A stretch of 13,323 bases of DNA from Flavobacteriaceae bacterium (GTDB taxonomy: Bacteria > Bacteroidota > Bacteroidia > Flavobacteriales > Flavobacteriaceae). Positions 9,444-13,323 of this stretch are shown here, piece by piece (position 1 is the first letter of the stretch; the number at the start of each line of letters is the position of its first letter). The translations under genes and the position numbers were made by a program. The notes below the pieces were generated by a model, which made no database searches, was not told the origin of the DNA, and saw only the letters and a list, made by a program, of their open reading frames with translations. The DNA lies in NCBI GenBank assembly GCA_002687665.1, contig NZAX01000084.1, positions 1 through 13,323 on the forward strand, read 5' to 3'.

Positions 9444-10973
9444 TTATTCCCATTCAATGGTGGCAGGAGGTTTAGAGCTGATGTCATAGACTACTCTATT
9501 GACTCCTCTAACTTTATTAATAATCTCATTAGACATTTTTTGCAAGAACGCATAAGGTAAATCTACCCAATCGGCAGTCATCCCATCGGTAGATTGGACA
9601 GCCCGAAGGGCTACGCACTGTTCGTAAGTGCGCTCGTCTCCCATCACACCTACGCTGTTGACGGGCAAGAGCATAGCACCTGCCTGCCAAACCTGATCGT
9701 ATAAATCCCATGATTTTAAACCATTGATAAAAATAGCATCTACCTCTTGAAGAATTTTTACCTTTTCTGCGGTGATATCTCCCAAAATTCTAATACCCAG
9801 TCCCGGTCCAGGAAAAGGGTGACGCCCAAGCAGTTCAGGATCGATCCCAATACTGGCACCCACGCGTCTAACCTCATCTTTGAACAACATCTTAAGGGGC
9901 TCAACCAATTTGAGTTTCATATACTCGGGCAATCCCCCAACATTGTGGTGAGATTTGATGATCGCCGAGGGGCCATTGACAGAAATGGATTCGATCACAT
10001 CGGGATAAATGGTCCCTTGAGCCAACCAACTTACCCCTGGTGTTTTTTTGGACTCATTATCAAAAACATCAATAAAAGTATTTCCGATAATTTTTCTTTT
10101 TTTCTCTGGATCGATCTCCCCTTTGAGAGCCTTAAGAAATTCAACTGAAGCATCAACGCCTTTGACGTTCAGTCCCATGCCTTTGTACTGATTCAATACG
10201 CTTTTAAATTCATTTTTTCTCAATAAACCGTTATTGACAAAAATACAATGCAACTGCTTTCCTATGGCTTTGTTTAATAATACTGCCGCTACAGTTGAAT
10301 CAACCCCACCGGAGAGTCCCAAAATCACTTTTTCATCACCTACAGTCTCGGCTATTTGTTTTACTGTCATTTCCACAAAAGAGTCTGGAGTCCATTTTTG
10401 TTGGATTTTGGCAATTTTGATCAAAAAGTTTTCCAATATTTTTTTTCCATCGGTAGTGTGATAAACCTCTGGGTGAAATTGAATACCAAAAGTAGTTTCC
10501 CCATCAATGCAAAAGGCAGCATTTTTGACATCATCAGTACTGGCCAGCAAGCTGCCTCCATCAGGCAGTTGGTCAATAGTATCACTATGACTCATCCATA
10601 CTTGACTGCCTTTATCAATTCCTTCGAAAAAGGATTCTCCTGATTGAACAAACGATAGATTCGCCCTCCCATATTCACGGCTATTGGAAGGCTTAACTAG
10701 CCCACCGGAAAAATGGGCCAAATACTGCGCTCCATAACAAACAGCCAACAAGGGTAATTTACCTCTTATGCTTGAAAGGTCAGGATGAGGCGGATCTTCA
10801 GATCGAACTGAATATGGAGAGCCGGACAATATAACAGCATTGAATTGCTCTATTCTCTTTGGTGTTTTGTTATATGGATGGATTTCACAATAGATAAACA
10901 GTTCTCTAACACGTCTAGCTATCAATTGTGTGTATTGTGACCCAAAATCAAGAATCAATACTTTATTATGCAT
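9444..10973 (-). CDS. guaA: GMP synthase (glutamine-hydrolysing)
   Basis: GuaA converts XMP to GMP with ATP and glutamine-derived ammonia. The 509-residue protein has the two fused modules of the bacterial enzyme. The class I amidotransferase domain has its nucleophile at C79 (AVCYGAQ) and H167/E169 in FGIQFHPEV. The ATP-pyrophosphatase domain has the PP-loop SGGVDS at 221-226. The C-terminal XMP-binding/dimerisation domain carries [15 protein letters not shown] (384-398) and ends in the family-typical [12 protein letters not shown] at 10973 is the family start. It lies 76 bases after bshC; that gap holds no convincing promoter. Its stop is one base from the probable TTG start of the LysM/PBP1 gene, suggesting translational coupling. 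Like pyrG in the same cluster it is a glutamine amidotransferase, and like mnmA it uses a PP-loop. Confidence 0.98.
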   Translation of the reverse strand: MHNKVLILDFGSQYTQLIARRVRELFIYCEIHPYNKTPKRIEQFNAVILSGSPYSVRSEDPPHPDLSSIRGKLPLLAVCYGAQYLAHFSGGLVKPSNSREYGRANLSFVQSGESFFEGIDKGSQVWMSHSDTIDQLPDGGSLLASTDDVKNAAFCIDGETTFGIQFHPEVYHTTDGKKILENFLIKIAKIQQKWTPDSFVEMTVKQIAETVGDEKVILGLSGGVDSTVAAVLLNKAIGKQLHCIFVNNGLLRKNEFKSVLNQYKGMGLNVKGVDASVEFLKALKGEIDPEKKRKIIGNTFIDVFDNESKKTPGVSWLAQGTIYPDVIESISVNGPSAIIKSHHNVGGLPEYMKLKLVEPLKMLFKDEVRRVGASIGIDPELLGRHPFPGPGLGIRILGDITAEKVKILQEVDAIFINGLKSWDLYDQVWQAGAMLLPVNSVGVMGDERTYEQCVALRAVQSTDGMTADWVDLPYAFLQKMSNEIINKVRGVNRVVYDISSKPPATIEWE

Positions 10974-11049
10974 ATGTTAAAAATACAATTTATTAAGTTG
11001 TTTTGAATTGGCGAAAAAGGGATTTTATTAAAAAAAATGTTTGTAAATC

Positions 11050-12660
11050 TCAGTCCTCTATTATAGAAAATTCAGCAGATAACGGCTCAAAAGTTTCCAT
11101 AAGAAAATCGATAAATTCACTTCCGTGTTGGAGATAAAAATCACTAAAGTTTTCCACCCTTTCTTGCAGTTGTTCTCCCGGAAAAATTTTTTCATGTAAA
11201 TGAACCAAACGCTGCACGTGATCTTTCAACTTTATCTTTTGAGCTTTGAGCAGGCGAAGTTCCAAACGTTCGATGCCCTTTAATTGCTTAGACTTTTGAG
11301 CTTTGACCGCTCCTTCAAAGGAAGCATCGGTTTTTAATATTAATGACTCTAATTGTTTAAACTGTTCATTTAAGGTTTTTTTTAAAGGGGACAAGTCCAA
11401 ATCAATATTACTGATTTGCCTAACTTTTTTGTTGATTAGCGCATTTCTATTTAAAAAGAGGTCTTTTAAATCCAATTTAAAGTTGCTGATTTTACGGATA
11501 TTATTCTGACTGATCAATAAGGCCGAATTTCTTAAAATCAAAAGCGGAAAAGGAACCGATTGGGTATCAAAAAACGATTTTAGTTCTAACCAATAAGCCA
11601 ATTCCCCTCCTCCACCGACATAGGCAATATTAGGTAAAATAACCTCTTGGTATAGAGTGCGCATAAGTACATCAGGGGAAAAATTTTCAGGGGATTTCTC
11701 CACCCAATCCATCATTTCTGTTGGATCAATAGTTCCTTCTTTTCCCTCCCACGAAAACCCATTTTCATTTTTCACTAACCGACGCCTTCTAGCATCATCC
11801 AAAAAAAATAGATGCAGATCTCGAGGATTGACTTGAGGCTTATAGAAAGGATTATAATCCCTTTTTAGAGTTTCGATTTGAGAAACTACGTATCTAAAAC
11901 AACTTTGCTTTTCTATTTCTTCCTTCAGATAAGGAATAAAATGTCTTTTCAGTGCCTTCTCATTGGCATCAATGATCAATAATCCATAGGTGTTGAAAAG
12001 AGAATGAACAAATTTCCTTGTCGCCTCAGATAAATCACCACCAGCCCCATAGCTTTCTTCGATCAATTTTTTTAAAGTATTAGCATTGACACTATTACCC
12101 AGTTCTTGTTTGAATAAATCTAAAAGTGGCTTTAAACTCTTGGTATTTATTTTTCCCACAGCAATACCGGACTCAGTATTCCAATGGAATTTTTTACCTC
12201 GAAAAATAAAACTACTGATCTCTTCAAAATCATGGTCTTCTGTCGCCATCCAATAAATGGGCACAAAATTTAAATCGGGATATTTGTCTCTTAGTTGCCG
12301 ACACAATTTAATTGTACTGACAATTTTATAGATAAAATAGAGCGGTCCGGTCATCAAACACAATTGATGTCCGGTGGTAACCGTAAGAGTATTCTCATGC
12401 TCTAGCAGTTGAAGATTCTCAGCTATCGAAGATGAAAACTCTATGGCACTGTATTGTTTGTTCAAAGTTTTACATAGTGTTTTTCTAATCTCTGAGGAAA
12501 ACGCCTTTTTTTTCTTTAATGATTGTTGATAAAGGTTTTCAAAGCTGGGCATACCACTGTGAAAAGGTTGTAATTCCTTTTTATTATTCAGATAATCGCA
12601 CATCAATCCCGAAAAAAATCCAGTTTCGATAAAGGGAATCTGATGCGCTTTCATGACCAT
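11050..12660 (-). CDS. bshC: Bacillithiol biosynthesis cysteine-adding enzyme BshC
   Basis: BshC is assigned the last step of bacillithiol synthesis, adding cysteine to GlcN-malate to give the low-molecular-weight thiol that replaces glutathione in many Firmicutes and Bacteroidetes. The protein is about 536 residues, the family size. Recognisable family stretches are IPFIETGFFSGL near the N-terminus, TTGHQLCLMTGPLYFIYK at 95-112 in the nucleotide-binding-like core, PIYWMATEDHDFEE at 134-147 and AYVGGGGELAYWLELK at 346-361. Residues about 424-492 form the long charged helical (coiled-coil) segment typical of the family. The start could be the ATG at 12660 or the one two codons later at 12654 (MKAHQIPF), which looks more family-like. 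It begins 26 bases after rimO. The other bacillithiol genes (bshA, bshB) are not in the window, which is usual. Confidence 0.93.
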   Translation of the reverse strand: MVMKAHQIPFIETGFFSGLMCDYLNNKKELQPFHSGMPSFENLYQQSLKKKKAFSSEIRKTLCKTLNKQYSAIEFSSSIAENLQLLEHENTLTVTTGHQLCLMTGPLYFIYKIVSTIKLCRQLRDKYPDLNFVPIYWMATEDHDFEEISSFIFRGKKFHWNTESGIAVGKINTKSLKPLLDLFKQELGNSVNANTLKKLIEESYGAGGDLSEATRKFVHSLFNTYGLLIIDANEKALKRHFIPYLKEEIEKQSCFRYVVSQIETLKRDYNPFYKPQVNPRDLHLFFLDDARRRRLVKNENGFSWEGKEGTIDPTEMMDWVEKSPENFSPDVLMRTLYQEVILPNIAYVGGGGELAYWLELKSFFDTQSVPFPLLILRNSALLISQNNIRKISNFKLDLKDLFLNRNALINKKVRQISNIDLDLSPLKKTLNEQFKQLESLILKTDASFEGAVKAQKSKQLKGIERLELRLLKAQKIKLKDHVQRLVHLHEKIFPGEQLQERVENFSDFYLQHGSEFIDFLMETFEPLSAEFSIIED

Positions 12661-12686
12661 TTTAGCTTAAAGATAGGAGTGTTTTT

Positions 12687-13323
12687 TTAATCTCCAAGCG
12701 GGTTAGTTTTTGTCGGGATACCATAGAGGTCAAAATCTGTTGCATCTTTGATTTCAACATCTGTAAAATCCCCAAGCTTCAGGTAATATTTTTTTGCATC
12801 GATCAAAACTTCGTTGTCCACATCAGGGGAGTCAATTTCGGTTCTGCCAATATAGTAGTCGCCTTTTTTTCGATCAATCACGCATCGTAGGGATTTTCCA
12901 ACCTTTTTTTGATTGTGTTCCCAAGAGATTTCGGATTGAATTTTCATGATATCATTTGCACGTTCCTGTTTGATTTGCTGAGACACATTATCATCTAATT
13001 TATAGGCATTCGTGTTTTCCTCATGACTGTATGTGAAACAGCCCAAACGCTCGAATTTCATTGCTTTAACCCATTGCTTTAGAGTTTCAAAATCGTCATC
13101 TGTTTCGCCAGGATAACCCACAATCAGTGTTGTTCTTATAGCAATTTCAGGTAGTATTTTTCGGATATTATTAATCAAATCCGTTGTTTTTTTTTGAGTG
13201 GTTCCCCTTCGCATGGATTTAAGAATAGGGTCAGAAATGTGTTGTAAAGGAATGTCCAAATAATTACAAATCTTGGACTCCTTTTTCATAATCTCTATAA
13301 CATCCATTGGAAAACCTGTGGGA
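12687..13323 (-). CDS. rimO: Ribosomal protein S12 methylthiotransferase RimO, C-terminal part (5' end outside window)
   Basis: RimO is a radical-SAM enzyme that adds a methylthio group to the conserved aspartate of ribosomal protein S12. The frame runs open through the right edge, so about 211 C-terminal residues are visible, starting PTGFPMDVIEIM. The ATG at 13307 is internal, not the start. The segment contains CNYLDIPLQHISDPILKSMRRG, TTLIVGYPGETDDDFETL and FTYSHEENT, all hallmarks of the methylthiotransferase radical-SAM barrel, then a C-terminal TRAM domain with YIGRTEIDSPDVDNEVLI. This last motif separates RimO from the tRNA-modifying MiaB. The N-terminal domain and the CxxxCxxC cluster motif are beyond the window. 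It is the most upstream visible gene of the minus-strand cluster, with bshC 26 bases downstream. Confidence 0.95.
   Translation of the reverse strand, partial: PTGFPMDVIEIMKKESKICNYLDIPLQHISDPILKSMRRGTTQKKTTDLINNIRKILPEIAIRTTLIVGYPGETDDDFETLKQWVKAMKFERLGCFTYSHEENTNAYKLDDNVSQQIKQERANDIMKIQSEISWEHNQKKVGKSLRCVIDRKKGDYYIGRTEIDSPDVDNEVLIDAKKYYLKLGDFTDVEIKDATDFDLYGIPTKTNPLGD

Noticed and set aside
9747..10148. 133-codon plus-strand open frame antisense to guaA
   Set aside because: Fully inside guaA with no family resemblance and no promoter-like box upstream. Treated as a shadow.
10978..10985. TATTTTTA on the minus strand just before guaA as a promoter box
   Set aside because: The last G of the consensus is missing and there is no upstream TTG at the right distance. 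guaA is more simply read as co-transcribed with bshC.

Overview
The window looks like core chromosome of a low-GC marine-type Bacteroidetes, most likely a member of the Flavobacteriia. This is inferred from the families present (the large YidC with a Lys-rich tail, a three-LysM plus PBP1-fold protein next to guaA, BshC in a Gram-negative setting, a stand-alone sucC), from promoter-like TAnnTTTG boxes, and from the absence of clear Shine-Dalgarno sequences before the starts. No rRNA, tRNA, CRISPR array, insertion sequence, integrase or phage gene was seen.

Layout. (1) Bases 3-191 (+) hold the tail of a broken class II aldolase of the rhamnulose-phosphate aldolase/short-chain dehydrogenase type. 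The left window edge cuts it, and it stops in mid-domain. (2) sucC (-) runs tail-to-tail towards this fragment. (3) A 172-base divergent spacer separates sucC from lysA (+) and carries promoter-like boxes in both directions. (4) lysA meets mnmA (-) tail-to-tail, and their stop codons overlap. (5) From about 2930 to the right edge everything is on the minus strand. In transcription order it is rimO (5' end outside the window), bshC, guaA, a LysM/PBP1 secreted protein, pyrG, yidC, mnmA. Gaps are 1-76 bases, so this reads as one or a few nested operons, with a possible internal promoter before pyrG.

How the genes fit together. The minus-strand cluster mixes nucleotide end-product synthesis (GMP by GuaA, CTP by PyrG), translation-related modification (RimO on ribosomal protein S12, MnmA on tRNA wobble uridine), bacillithiol synthesis (BshC) and envelope biogenesis (YidC, the LysM/PBP1 protein). 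LysA makes lysine from meso-diaminopimelate, which is also the peptidoglycan cross-link residue. SucC is the beta subunit of succinyl-CoA synthetase in the TCA cycle. sucD is not in the window, so its partner must be encoded elsewhere.

I did not find a convincing new biological system here. The items most worth a second look are the function of the LysM/PBP1 protein, its probable TTG start one base after the guaA stop, and the degraded aldolase fragment at the left edge.
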